Assembly: GCA_954871525.1 (NCBI GenBank) | Contig: OX940868.1 | Coordinates: forward strand, 28,639,056-28,703,055 | Length of the DNA: 64,000 bases | Reading direction: 5' to 3' | From: Parietaria judaica | Taxonomy: Eukaryota > Streptophyta > Magnoliopsida > Rosales > Urticaceae | Part shown: one piece after another, positions 46,855-60,001 of the stretch | How positions within the stretch are numbered: the first letter of the stretch is position 1 | Layout: the number at the start of each line of letters is the position of its first letter | The notes under the pieces: model-generated | What the model was told of the DNA's origin: nothing | The model's input: only the letters and a program-made list of their open reading frames with translations | Database searches by the model: none | Translations under genes and position numbers: made by a program

Positions 46855-49068
46855 GAGCATAATTACTGAAAGAAGAACCGAAACCGTCGAGTTTGTATCG
46901 ACGAGCATGACTGCCGAATTCGGTCCTGAACAGAGTACAAGAAACTGAATTTCTCTAAGATTATACCTTCGATTTTTTATGTAGTACGATTTCTTATTCC
47001 GAGTGTTAATTATATGGATTTAAAATGTAGAAAATCTAGTAAAGGACAGAAGATTTTCTATTTCATCCCCCATTTTTACAATAACTATCCGAAAACCCGA
47101 ACAAGCTGCTAAATTCTGTTGATTCGCGCACGAATACCAATTTAAACTCTATTGAACATCTATTAATTTACGCACAAACTCGAAAGTTTGGGCATCAGAA
47201 TTGAATCCTCTTAAGAACACTTCGAATTTGGGGGGAAACTATGCCCAGGGTTTCTTCACTCAATGCAAAACTGATCTAAATAATACAATTTAAATCCTAA
47301 AGAAAAAACGAAAAGAAAGCCTTATATCATAGATAAGTAAGAAAATTGAAAAACAACATACATTTCTAGGGCCACTAAGATTAAAACGACAAGAAAGTCT
47401 CAATACATGAAAATTTCTATTAAATGACGAGAAATGCTAGATTCTGCTATATCCAAGAGAAGGAGGTTCATCATCAAGATTCAAATTCAATGTGTATTTC
47501 TTCTCCCAAATTCTATTCAAGAGGTGCAACAAAATAAAAATTGATGAAGGCCCAACCCATATACAAGTAGGCCTCTCTCGCGGTGGGTCCAATTTTGATG
47601 GCCGTAATTTTTCACATCAGGCCTCGCAGTGGGCCGTAATTTTAATGGGACATGTTTTGCCATGTCCAGTCCATTGAAGGCTATAGAGGCCTAAACACGT
47701 TATTTACGTCATGTTTTTAAATATTGTTTTCGACGTCGTTTTGCTTCCCCCATTGTACGGGCATGCTGCATGCCTCAAATGTCTAAATTTCATGGGTATG
47801 TTGCATGCCGACGGAAATATCGACAAAAAAGTCGAAAAATATTACAAGAATTTTATTATTATTTGATTACTATTAATAGGAATTTTATGTTTGAATTATA
47901 CATAAAACAAAAAAAAGTATATATAATATTAGTATTAATGTTCGAAATATTATACTATTATTAAACAATTATGTGTTATTATACAATTATTAATATTAAA
48001 AATTATACATATACCAATCACATAATTATTAATATAAATAATTATGAATCGATCACGACAATAGTGATATACCGAGTATAATTGGAGCGGTGAAGCTGGA
48101 ATGAAGATTGGGTCGTCGAAGTGTGAAGTTATCCATGCGGATCGTTGCGGGTCGATTTACATTGACTTCCTCGTAGCATATTATCTTGCTACGCAGATTA
48201 AGCCAAAGCGGAAAGACTCTTTTTAAGCTTGTGCCAAGATTCTTCCTCGCAAATTTTTGTGCTTACTGAAATCCAGTGCTATTTTTGTCGTTTCTGGCCT
48301 TAAACGACATTTTTGAAATTGTGCCGATAGTATTGCAAGAAGATCTTGAATTGCTTCAAATACCGAGCTTCCCTAAAAAGAACTTATTTCGATGAAGTCC
48401 AACACCATTTTGAGGTTGACAATAATATTGACATGATACATTATACAGAACAATTCTACTGTATTTGTTTTTGCCTTTGGAGAGTAACATAAGTTTCATG
48501 GAAAATGCTAAACTAGAAAAATCTAGAATTCCACGAAATAATCTAAAACGTAAAATGAATAAGTCGCCAAAGAAGTTTTCAATAAATAAGTGATGATTAT
48601 CTCAATTTTTTAAAATGCCATTTGCATTTATTTACTTTACTAAATTATTTTTGTTGTTTACTAAAAAGTAAAATCTATGACAAAGTCACTACATCATTTA
48701 ACAAATCAACTGATCAGCCACGTTCAATATAATATTGATATACCATTAAGATAATTCGTACCATGCAAGATTATATTAGGACCGGTTCTAGTTCCAATAT
48801 AATTACATGCATTATCAACTATGATAATCAGTTTATTTTAGAATAGTAGAGACATCAAAGAACTTGCGTTGACTAATTTCCCAATATCTGCTCAAGACTA
48901 ATTAAGAGTCTGATAATATACACTATTTGTTGTAACATACGTTTTTATTGCTTCTTTTACTGATAAATCAATACTTGTTTTCTACCAGTTACAGGGAGTT
49001 GAATTGTACTATACATTAGCATTTTGATCCGGATCTTGATGAGCTTTGTTTAAACGACAAGAAGTCCG
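46855..49068 (+). other. Intergenic stretch between genes D and E
   Basis: No gene or RNA gene is seen. Bases 47500-47700 and 48090-48420 are somewhat GC-richer but have no long frame. A ttgact W-box-like core occurs at 48869, 200 bases before the gene E start. Bases about 47840-48060 are AT-rich. I see no clear transposon ends. Confidence 0.45.
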
Positions 49069-52000
49069 ATGTTGATGAACTTCGAACTCTCCCTCGTTGT
49101 GTTCTTCATCGTTTACTTTTTTGTTCTTTGTTTCACGGCCCAAGATGATCAATCGGGTATGAAATTGTTATGATGCATAGTACAGATCCGATCACTAGTT
49201 TTTCGTCCCTTTTTGGTAAATGTTACTTTCATCAATCAGGATTTATCAGCATCGACTGTGGACGGCCAGAAAGTTCCGGTAGCTACACCGAGTCGTCGAC
49301 AGGCATAAATTACATCCCTGACGAGGCCTTCATCACCACCGGTGTGTCTGAGACCATAAAGCCGGAATACCAAAGTGGCTATCCCAAACATCTTGCAAAT
49401 CTGAGGGCCTTCCCTGAGGGCATAAGAAACTGCTACACGGTGAACGTGACACAAGGCGCTCGTTACTTGATCCGAGCGACTTTCTACTATGGAAATTACG
49501 ATGGTCAAATGGAAACGCCGGATTTCGAGCTCTACCTCGGAGCTAATCTTTGGGAAACAATCACAAATTACTTTACTGACTCACCTTACAGAATAGAGAT
49601 CATCCACCTTCCGTTACTGGACTACGTACGCGTTTGCCTCGCCAATAATGGCACAGGGACACCGTTCATTTCCGCTCTCGAGTTTAGGCCTTGTGTTGAA
49701 AACACATACGTCACTCAATCCGCTTCATTGGAGGAATCAACGCGCGTGGATCTCGGTTCAATCACCAACCTAACATACAGGTCTGTAATTTTTTAATTGT
49801 ATCTCATCAATTAGATTTTCAGTTCATCTGAAATCTTCCTATACCGGAAATCCTATTTATTTTTATATGCTTTAAATCAAGAATAATGGTCAATATTGCA
49901 ACGTAAAGATAAATCGAGACAATAATATTTCCTCGAAACTCAATTTGGTAAGAAAACCACGATCAGGGTGGAAGAACCCACCATGACCGGAACTGACCAA
50001 TAAAAAATGGATTCACGTGACAAACTCGCAAAAGAGTGAGTTCTTTCCTTTATTATCAGGTATCCTTATGATGCTCTGGATCGCCGTTGGTATCATCTAG
50101 ACACCTTTAACAATGACGAGCCGAACTGGACGACAATAAGCACTACGAGCGACGTGAACCCGGGGTTGAGCTATAAGATCCCATCGGGGGTCATGAATAC
50201 CGCGATCAAGCCACCAAAAGACGACGTTCCCCTGGTTTACAGATTTTACTCCTTCACCTTCTATGACTATTATGTTTACTTGCACTTTGCTGAAATCGAA
50301 GAGCTCAAAGCCAACGAGTCAAGATCATTCGATATCTTCCTCAACGGCGAGTTCTTCGAAGGACCCATAGTCCCGAAATACCTCAACGTCACAACAATTT
50401 TCCGAGAGTCTCCTTTGCCAATTAAATCTTTACGGTCTAATTTCACGTTCATTAGGCGCGAAAACTCGACTCTGCCACCAATCCTTAATGCTATCGAGAT
50501 CTACAATTCGATAGACCTTTCTCAGTGGGAGACCAACCAAGATGAAGGTATATAATTCTACAGATCCTTCCCATTCCTTTATTGACTAATTGTTTGTATT
50601 GAAATGGATGGGAAATTTGTGTAATAGTGGAAGCTCTAGCGACGATAAAGTCAACTTACGGAGTGAAGAGAAACTGGGACGGAGATCCGTGCTCACCGAT
50701 GAAGTACAAATGGAAAGGTTTAAGTTGTGCTTACCAAGGCATTAATCCACCGCGAATCACGGCTTTGTAAGCGAACATTTTCCTTGATTGGGCGGCTTTT
50801 CTTAAAAAAAAAAACGGTTTTCAAATTATTCCGTACGCTTCTTAACCTTATTCCCATAAAATTTATTTGCAGAAATTTGTCCTCTAGCGAGTTAACTGGC
50901 GAGATAACTCCGTATATGGTCAACCTCACGATGTTAGAATATCTGTAAGTACTTAACTACGAAATGATCGAGGAGTAGTTTCGGAATAATAATAATTCTG
51001 TACATAATCTTCTAACGCAGAGTCTACTCTGTTTGATTAATCTGCAGGGATTTATCTAACAATAATTTGAATGGAACAATTCCACGATTTCTTGCAGAGT
51101 TACCAAACCTGAAGGTCCTGTAAGTTATTTCTAAATAAACTAAACTAATTTTTTAAAATAATTTTAAAAATTTCTACGTTCTAAATATTATTATTACACT
51201 CTGTTTCTTACAGAAAGTTGGAGAAAAATAATTTCACTGGTCCAGTTCCCGCTGAGTTAATTGAAAAGTCCAAGAAAGGCTCACTATCGTTAAGGTCCGT
51301 TTGAAGCTTCATTTTCTCAGGAGCTACAACATAACGAAATATTTAGAACTATTCCTCATAGAACTTGAGAATGATAAATTTTTCTTTTTGCCAACTTTAG
51401 CTTTGATGATCCCAGTGAGCGGGAAAATTCAACTCCGTGTACCTCGTCTTCCTGCGGAAAAAGGAAGAAAAACAATGCCGTTATTCCTCTAGTAGCCTCG
51501 GGAAGCGGTTTGGTATTGCTTATTTTAGTTGGGGCCGTGACTCTAATAATTTCGAAAAGGAGAAAGAAACTCGGTAAGAATTGGATTAGTTATTCTGGAT
51601 TGTGAACTATAATCTGACGTTTTAGCTCCGAAATTACAAACGATCGGGATGATAGTATCATAACAATTTTTTCACTCACAATTAAGCAGGCACCAGAGTA
51701 ACTAGAAAACTTGGCCATCGAGATAGTATACTGACAAGTAAAAAACGGGAATTCTCATATTCCGAGGTCGTAAGGACAACAAACGACTTTGAAAGAGTTC
51801 TCGGAAAAGGCGGGTTCGGAACCGTTTATCATGGAGTCATTGACGGCATTGAAGTGGCTGTCAAGAAACTTTCTCAGTCAACAGCTCACGGGTATCGACA
51901 ATTTCATGCCGAGGTAATTTTTTCCGATTGCACAAATATCATTAGCTTGAAATCAAATGTACTGTATACTAAGATTTGTTTCAAATCGCAGGTTAAGCTT

Positions 52001-53376
52001 CTCATGACGGTTCATCACAGAAACTTGACTAGCCTTGTCGGTTACTGCATCGAAGGAACGGAAATGGCACTGATCTACGAGTACATGAAAAATGGAGATT
52101 TCCACTCGCATCTCATAAGTAAACTTTTTCAGCTCATATATTCGCCTGGTCTTTTTTCTCACATACGTTAACAAAAACAGCGGTACATATTCTGTATTAG
52201 ATAACGGTGCAGAAGTCCTGAGCTGGGAAGAAAGGCTACAGATAGCACTCGATTCAGCCCAAGGTATTCAAATTATAAACATTGATCAAAGCCAGTTTCG
52301 GGACGGAACCCAGCTAATTTTAGTATATAAGAAAAACTTGTCAATATACAGCTAGCTCCGTACTTGAGTATTTGAAATTGTATCGTTGAGGTGCAGAGGT
52401 CGTGCCCCACAACATACAAATAATCGAAAAAATGATCATTCCATAGATATATATTTCTAAAAAAATTAATGTTACTATAATGTAGGGTTGGAGTATTTAC
52501 ACAATGGATGTAAGCCTCTCATAGTCCACAGAGATATCAAAACCACAAATATATTGTTGACCGATTACTTTCAAGCGAAGCTCGCTGATTTCGGCCTCTC
52601 CAGAAGCTTCTCTTCGGAGGTTGAGACTCATGTATCCACCTTCGTTGCCGGAACCCCTGGATACCTTGATCCGGAGTAGAATTTTCTTTTAACCGCTTGC
52701 TATAGTAAAATTATTCATAATCATATACGATGATAATAGCATAACTTTATCAGTTTATAATTTTATATTCTAACTTTATTAATTGATCCCTAACCCATGG
52801 TTGACAAACACCGTGCTAACAAAAGGACACGTGAAAAATAAAGATTAACATAACTAAATTATCGAATGTGTCGACATTGAAAATGAATTAAGAGCGAAAA
52901 GCAAATAGCAAGGAACACAAGAGCAATCTAAATATGTCTAGAATAAATGGTACTCATTTTACCGACCGTAAATTGATAGAAATAAGTGAAACAACTTATC
53001 TCAACCAGTGAGTAACCCTGCTTATTTGTGCAGATATTCGATCACAAGCAGGCTAACTGAGTATAGCGACGTGTATAGTTTTGGAGTGGTTCTGTTACAG
53101 ATAATCACGAGCCGATGCGCGATATTAGTAATAAGAGGAAACGAGAGGGTCCACATAAGCCAGTGGGTCAGTTACATGCTGTCTACTGGCGATATCAGAG
53201 GTATTTTCGATCCACATTTGAATGGAGATTTCGATACTAATTCAGTGTGGAAAGTCGTTGAAATCGCAATGGCTAGTGTGTCTTCGAACTCGAGCAAAAG
53301 GCCAAGCATGAGTCAGGTAGTCTCCGAACTCAAGGAGTGTTTGGCAGCAGAGGTAGCCAGAAAGAACTATATATAG
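49069..53376 (+). CDS. Gene E: malectin-like LRR receptor-like Ser/Thr kinase
   Basis: Exons: 49069-49156, 49240-49780, 50060-50547, 50628-50766, 50873-50944, 51048-51119, 51214-51294, 51401-51573, 51690-51913, 51992-52118, 52201-52263, 52486-52675 and 53034-53376; 866 residues, phases consistent. Order: signal peptide (hydrophobic to FTAQD), malectin-like domain ([11 protein letters not shown]), NWDGDPC cap, three LRRs, Cys pair (CTSSSC), membrane span ([20 protein letters not shown]), kinase with GKGGFG, AVKK lysine, [11 protein letters not shown] and [10 protein letters not shown]. It has the shortest C-terminal tail of the cluster: it stops at ARKNYI, about 25 residues before the NSR...R tails of C and [11 protein letters not shown] has Tyr where paralogues have Lys. 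The last intron uses a weak GTAGAA donor, and reading through it would stop at once (GAG TAG). The start could also be 49075. Confidence 0.9.
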
Positions 53377-53719
53377 CTATCAGACTGGATCATGAGTGAA
53401 GTACTATATTCCTCTCACATACCACGTTGGAATTTAGCTATGATTTCAAGATGATTATTTCGGGGTCTTCAGTATCAATAGCTTGAGTTTATATTTGTTT
53501 CTTCTGATCCAAAAGCAAGATATTCCTTTGTGTTATATATTGAATGACTCAATAGCTTGACTCAAGCTATTTGCTTCAATTTGATGACTCAAGCAAAACT
53601 TTATACTAATTGGCTATTTTGTGGCTTTCCAATGTTATATTGAATGTTGTATATGATTTTCTGTTATTGCTCGCTCCACTTTACTAGTGAGGGCTTTTTG
53701 TTACTAAGTCCAAATTCTT

Positions 53720-53754
<35 letters not shown>

Positions 53755-55651
53755 AAGTATCTTCATATTTCTGCTAAAGTAAAGAGTTTGAAATTCAAAG
53801 GTTTGTTTTTTTTTTTTTTTTTGTATAGATAGAGTCGATAATCACATGCCGAATTTATTTGCGTAGTCATTTTTTTTACAAGAATTACCTTAGTAACATA
53901 AGACAAGCTTTTTTTTTTAGTTAACGATGGAGGCCCGAAATCTCGCTAAGTGAACTCGGATCTCAACTAGGTTGGCACCCAAGGAACAAAAAGTAAGAAT
54001 CGGGGCTCGAATTAATATAAAAAAAAATATCAAAGTTTAGAAACAAAACAAAAGAGAACTATCTAAACCTAAAGTTCTCTCGCGAACAAATGTCATCGTT
54101 TACAAAAGACGAAGACTTACAAATAAACTACTATATCATGTGTCGGAACCGTCCAATTCACAGAATATAAATTTGATTACGAAGTGACCGAGATGTGATG
54201 ATAAGTGAGGCCGATTCCTCGAAGTAAGAAGTCTGTATAGACTATTTATATTTGACAAAACTATCTGGAAAAGCTGAAGCCTTGATGGATTTTCAGAGGA
54301 AAAAACCGCACATCTGATTTCCAGAAAATAAAGTCTGCTAATTTAGAAATAAATTATTTTGCAACTTGTATTAAAATGGACTAATTTAAAGAAGAAGAAG
54401 AAAAAATTTGTCAATGTCAGAGCAATTTTTTTTCATTATTGTTAATAGCAAGTACTTAATTTTTCAATATAAGAGATGAAGGATAAACATAAAACTCAGT
54501 CGTACAAATCCATTGAAGATCAAAACCAAACATCATAATCAAAATTAGAAATGACATAAACTAACAATAACACTCATATTTCTTTATTACAATTTGCAAC
54601 CGTTTATAGTGTGTGTACGCAAAAGTATTTAAAGTCCACCCCAACAAATGATTGTTTATTATAATAAACCAATGGAAGCTTTTTTAAATTAAATTAAATC
54701 ATGAGCATTGAAATTTGAACAATTCATTAAAATGCTGATCAAGATTGAATTGTGTCATTTTGATAGAGAAGTGTACGTGAGAAATTTCTAAGCAAGTCGA
54801 ACATAAATTAGGGGTACAATACATTTAAATAACACTATAGTCTGTATGTTTTAATCGGTCCTTAGCATCATATTTTATGTACCAATTATTTCCCCACATG
54901 TCTTCGCCTCAAATTATTCTTGTAGGCTTTTTTCTCTAGCACACTTACAACTTTTTTATTATAAAGTTTTTGTTTTTAATGTGAAAATGTCAACTTAAAG
55001 AAAGTACAGCAATAATTGTTTTTGATGCTCCATATAATTCAGTTTTTGCAAGGACACAGTAGTATAACAGTTTTTTCATTTCTTTTGCTTTATGTGAACA
55101 TGTGTGTTTTTTTTTTTTTTTGACTGATGAACTTCCTGAAAGTTACCATTCAAAAATATTCTATGGTAACTTCTCTTCTCACTGTGGAATACTTCACCCA
55201 CATTCCTCTCCTAAAATCATGCCCGAGGATCTTGCGTCATAAAATAAAAAATATTTGGGTGTCAATTTAACTGGCTACATAATTTTGTTTATGCATGGTT
55301 GTTAAGAGATATCCAAGAAGAGGGACTCTAAAACCACACCCAATCATTATTTCGTATCTGGATTGAAACCAGATTCGATTTCTTGGTCTAATAAGAAGTT
55401 AAAAAAAAAAACCGAAGAAAAAAAAATTGTTTATTATGTAGCAAGGTTCTAAATACTCCGACTTGCCCTCGACATGCCCTAGATACGTCTAATATTTTCA
55501 CTTGTCGGTAACTTTTTTGCAGTAAACGGTTTACGCATTTTTTTATCAAAGAAAATAAGAGAATAGAGAGAAAAAAGTAAGAAGAATCGAAAAAGTAGAA
55601 GAAGAGAGAGTGTGATAGTCACTAATCTCGTGAGCCGATATGGCAAGAACA
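53377..55651. other. Intergenic stretch after gene E
   Basis: No gene is seen. It holds a 33-base T run (53721-53753), a second T run near 53804-53822, and T runs near 53908 and 55108. These may be reverse-strand poly-A tails of retroposons, but I cannot identify bodies for them. The GC-richer stretch near 53930-54240 has no long frame. Confidence 0.45.
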
Positions 55652-55991
55652 TGTAAGTTGTGCAGTCCACATCGCCTGGGCAAGGGAATGTGCTGATGAG
55701 CCATTCCCGAAACTGTGCAGGTATGTGACTACACGGTTATCGGAGATGATACAGGTATGGGACTGTATGGTCGAAGAGACTTAAAAGAATTGATTGGTAT
55801 TACTTATGTCAACCAGATGCTTCTTCTTTTCGGTAGCTCATTCATAGGAACTCCAAAGTTAAGCGTGTTTTTCCTAGGACCTCCTGGGATGTTTTTTCAG
55901 GGAGCGTGCGAGTGAGGATAAAACATGTTAAACTTATCGTGTTGGCCTATGGTGATAGTCGCCAATTCGATAGAGCAACCGGGACGTTACA
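55652..55991 (+). mobile_element. Cassandra-like LTR carrying 5S rRNA-like sequence
   Basis: The ~340-bp segment TGTAAGTTGTGCAG...GGGACGTTACA contains, at about 55843-55895, ggaactccaaagttaagcgt (similar to the 5S rRNA internal A-box region GAACTCC-AGTTAAGCG). This is followed shortly by tcctaggacctcctgggatg (similar to the C-box region GACCTCCTGGGAAG). In true 5S rRNA about 25 bases lie between them, and most are missing here. Such 5S-derived promoter sequence inside a short LTR is the signature of Cassandra, a terminal-repeat retrotransposon in miniature. Only one LTR is present, and no target-site duplication is evident (gaaca against gagaa), so the ends or the age are uncertain. Confidence 0.6.
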
Positions 55992-56187
55992 GAGAAAATA
56001 AGAAAAAAATTAATAAATGTGGGTCATATCCTCATTAATTATTGGGTAATATATATTAAATTGCAATTATATATAACTCTTTTTTTTATAAGAAAATTGT
56101 ACAAAATACCCATTTTTGTGTGTATTAAATGGATTAAAATGGGTAGATTTTTTTAAAAAGATTTGTTCAAAATGGGTATTTTCATTA

Positions 56188-58932
56188 TGTTGGAAATCGA
56201 TGGTATCAAGTCGACTTCCTTACCACGATAATAGCCTCCGGGCCGTCCCGGTAACATTTAAAAATTCATTTTAAAGCGGAAATCCTGTTATATATCGGAC
56301 CGACGACACGGATATCGGGTAACAATCAAAACTGAGATCTGATAAATATTTCGAATTTAATATTTTCATATTCATTATTAATAATCTAGTCGAAATAGGA
56401 AACAAATAGAAAGCAGTAAATGGTCGCATTTATTTACCCAATGCATAAGGCCGTACCTCAGTTGACGATTCCGGCTGCGCGTTCTGAAATTGGGCAGGGC
56501 TCCGCCGATGCTGAGGGAAACTCCCGTGATCTTCCGGGATATGACTCCTGGATTCCTCGCTACCGAAGCGTGGGCTTCGCTGGCAGGACTCCGTCGCAAA
56601 ATATAACTGAAGGTTCTTTTAAAGCTACCGGAGAAAAATATCTCCTAAGCCGAACCAGAAAAAGAGATCAGAAGCAAAAACTCGCAGACCCTAGAGAAAG
56701 AGGGAGAGCTCAAATTTTTACTCTGGGAAAGGTGTGTGGAATGTGTAGAATGAGCTTCCCTTTTATAGGCTCAAGCTGTAACCGATTTGGAGATATTCCC
56801 TCCCTTTATTCGAATTCTCTTAATTAAATATAAATAATTATTTCAATCCAATGATCCAGATTTAATCTCATCTAGATCCAATGGATATAATTAATCAGGG
56901 ATTTAATTAATTGAATAATATAAGATAAGATCATATCATATATTTTTCGAATTTTATTATATATATATATTCAATTTCGAATTTGTTATTGATTATCTAG
57001 ATCCAATGGTTAAAATTAAATCTTTAACCAATCCAATGGATCAAATCAATTAGGGATAAAGTCAAATACCCTAGGGTTTTATAAAACCCTAATTCGAACT
57101 TTTATCCTAATATTTATTCGAATTTAATATCATATATATAATGTTAATTAATTTCTAATCCGACGGCTTAAAGATAAGATCTCAAAACCGATCCAACGGA
57201 CAGAATTAATTAAGCTAATTCGAAATACCTAAACTTGGTCACCAAGTTTCAATTTCGAATTACCTTAGGGTTTGAATCAATTATCTCAATCCAATGGTTG
57301 ATACTCAATCATGACCGATCCAATGGATTAAATTGATTTCAGGGTTTTTGCCATTATACCAGACCTTAGGTATTTATGCCGCAAAAATAAAATCTCTCAA
57401 GATTGGTTATTCGAATTTATCTAGGGTTTGTTATACTCAAACCCTAATTCGAATTACACATTAAATAATACATGAAAATATATTATTTATTTATTAATAT
57501 AAATCCTTTAATTATTAATTATTAATAAGTTATTAATAATCAAATAATCAAATTATATTAATAAATCATGATCTCTTTATCACACATTAAATGTCATGGT
57601 GCTACACCATCATTTAAATTCGTGACATGTGATTTAATTTTAAAGTTTATCGAACCGAATCATAAACTTGGAAAATCCATAAATCACTAACCGTAAGTTA
57701 GAATGACTTGGTTCAAAAAGCAAAGTTGCTTAGAATTTAATTTAGAACAATATGGTGCTGTTCTAAAATCTAAATTCTAACTTTCTTTTTATCAGTTACT
57801 TTCGTGTACCAAAATATGATACTTTTGCCACGCTATCGATAAAACTATCTGACGTCTGTCACAGACTTGTCAGTTTTATAAGTCGAGCCAAATGATTAAA
57901 CATTATCCAGAATGCATTTTAATCACGTACGTATCATCCGTTACGGAGCTATCCTGGGGACCATGGACCCGTATCACTTAAGCTCCAACGAACTGCTAGT
58001 TGTTCGTCAAACCTCGAAGTGATTCCACTATAGACCCGAGGCTGCACTCTTTAGTGATACGGTATACATTATTCCTTTATATACAGCAGGGTGTCCATTA
58101 GATTCAATCAAATACCGATTATAGTCCTTTCACTTGATGACTCACACATGAGCAGGCGGTTCATACCGTAATGCCCCTCAATGCATTTTCATCCTTGACT
58201 CAGCCAGTAATATTATGAGCAATCCACTTCTGGTTTCGATTCATAAGTTGCGCACGGGTACCTCTCACTTCTCACCACTGACAATCAAGGGAATCATCAT
58301 GACTCTGAAGAGAGCTGTGTGATGCCCATATCTATGATCAAGCAATCCTTCACTACAGATTATCATGTTCCCAAAATAATAGTGTTGGGAACAGCGGTAA
58401 TGTCTTGTGTTCTTTAACGGTTAAATCAAAGAACAATCAAGCCAGTAGCTTAGACTCATGATCACTCAGGACTTAGAACTAATATCCATTTGATCATCAT
58501 TTTGCGACTCAACTACAAGTTGTCAGTGACGGTCTTATATGACAACTTTCTTGAGTTTAAGTCAGGTCCAGTCCAGTATGAAGACGCTTCATACTTAATG
58601 CACTTCTAGTGAGTGTAGACACACACAAAATCCAGAATAGGATTGTCACTTCAGTCACATTAATGACCTTACCGATTAATGGGCTCCCACCCAGTTAATC
58701 AGGTCACGGACATTTTAAGTTCATTTATTATGTTTATTAATTCTCCCTCACATGACTCCTTTGTGATAATAATAACATAATTGCATCCCTTAAACTATGG
58801 AATCAAACATTCTATTTTACTCTACAGAAACTATAATAAGATTAACATAATAAGTACCATCTTTATTCAACGACTTGTCATAATCTTTTACAAATGGTTA
58901 AATATCTTGTTTAAGGACACACATGTCCAACA
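56188..58932. mobile_element. Long solo LTR, 2,745 bp
   Basis: TGTTGGAAATCG...CATGTCCAACA gives perfect inverted TGTTGGA/TCCAACA tips, and it is flanked by a perfect 5-bp duplication, catta at 56183-56187 and 58933-58937. I find no second LTR inside and no gag or pol frames. The longest frame (56420-56827) has no recognisable domain. TGTTGGA...TCCAACA tips are usual for Ty1/copia LTRs. The length is large for a copia LTR, so an intact non-coding element with one degenerate terminus is a less likely alternative. A cttttataggctc stretch near 56759 may be a TATA-like box. Confidence 0.75.
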
Positions 58933-58937
58933 CATTA

Positions 58938-60001
58938 AACCTTTTTTATATAAGATAATTACAATTGCAAACTATATTTACATATAAACTTATAATTGAC
59001 TTATATCTTCCGAAAAACTTATTAATTGGTCATCGGTTAGCGGTTTACCCATGAAATGATTTGACTGGTAATTTTACCAATCGGTGAACTTTTTTTTTTC
59101 TTTCCTTCCAAATACCCATCGGCAAACACATTACGCATTGGCAAATTCATTACGCCTCAGCATACCCGTAACCGTAAACTAGAGACTATGGATAACATTA
59201 TTTAAAAACTTGTTATATAGGATGACTATTGAGAGAGAGAGGCGTTAAAAAATATTCAACATTCGTGGGGTGAAAAATTCAAATAGGAAGAAATAGGAAA
59301 AAAATAATTAGGCGGACTGATTGATAAAATATTAAGTTTTATGGTAATTGATAATATATAATTACTGAAAAATTAATACAAAATAAGGTAAAGCCCGACT
59401 GTTTCTCGGTTTGTATCTAATGGAAAAAAAAACTAAACAAAAGAAATTTGGGTACACATGAAAAACAATTTTGCATCAAACAAACCTGAAGATTATGGTA
59501 TTTGTGTAATTTCAGTTTCATATAATTTAATGTAGCCGCGATTATTTTTCTTATCTTTCTCCTTCATTTTTACTCTTTTAGTATCATATAGCGACTCATC
59601 TCCCCTATTTTTGTTACCAATTTTGATTCCATGCTCAAATCTTGTGTCGATTTCTCTTTATTTCCTTGTTTTGTTTTTGGTTTATAAGAATAATTAGTCA
59701 TGCTTAACATACAAGTCTATTGAGAGCTAGTTAGGATGAATTTTGATAATGTAGAGTTAAAAATATTAATATATATATATATACATATATTATATCTGGC
59801 CCAATTTTTTTTTTTTATCCAATTGAAAAGGATAAAATAAGTTGGATGACATCAATATATTCCAAGTTCGCGGCCGCAGTTGAATGGATCTAAGAGTTGA
59901 ATTTCCTTGCTGTCGACATATTGATTGTTTATACTTAACTGTGTCAAGACTTGAAAGACATTCTCTTCAGATTCTAACTGGGAAACACTCTAGTTCTGAA
60001 A
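58938..60001 (+). other. Upstream region of gene F
   Basis: AT-rich, with no gene. Bases 59020-59180 have repeated cggttagcggttta/cccatcgg words, perhaps a hAT-type remnant. An (AT)n run lies near 59769. A short upstream open frame at 59884-60072 overlaps the gene F start in another frame; it looks like chance. No clear W-box cluster. Confidence 0.4.

Noticed and set aside
53721..53753. Poly-A tail of a retroposed gene (T run on + strand)
   Set aside because: No recognisable gene body on the minus strand next to it and no flanking duplication seen.
55840..55905. Possible genuine 5S rRNA gene
   Set aside because: About 25 bases between the A and C boxes are missing, the 5' part of 5S does not match, and the context is LTR-like.
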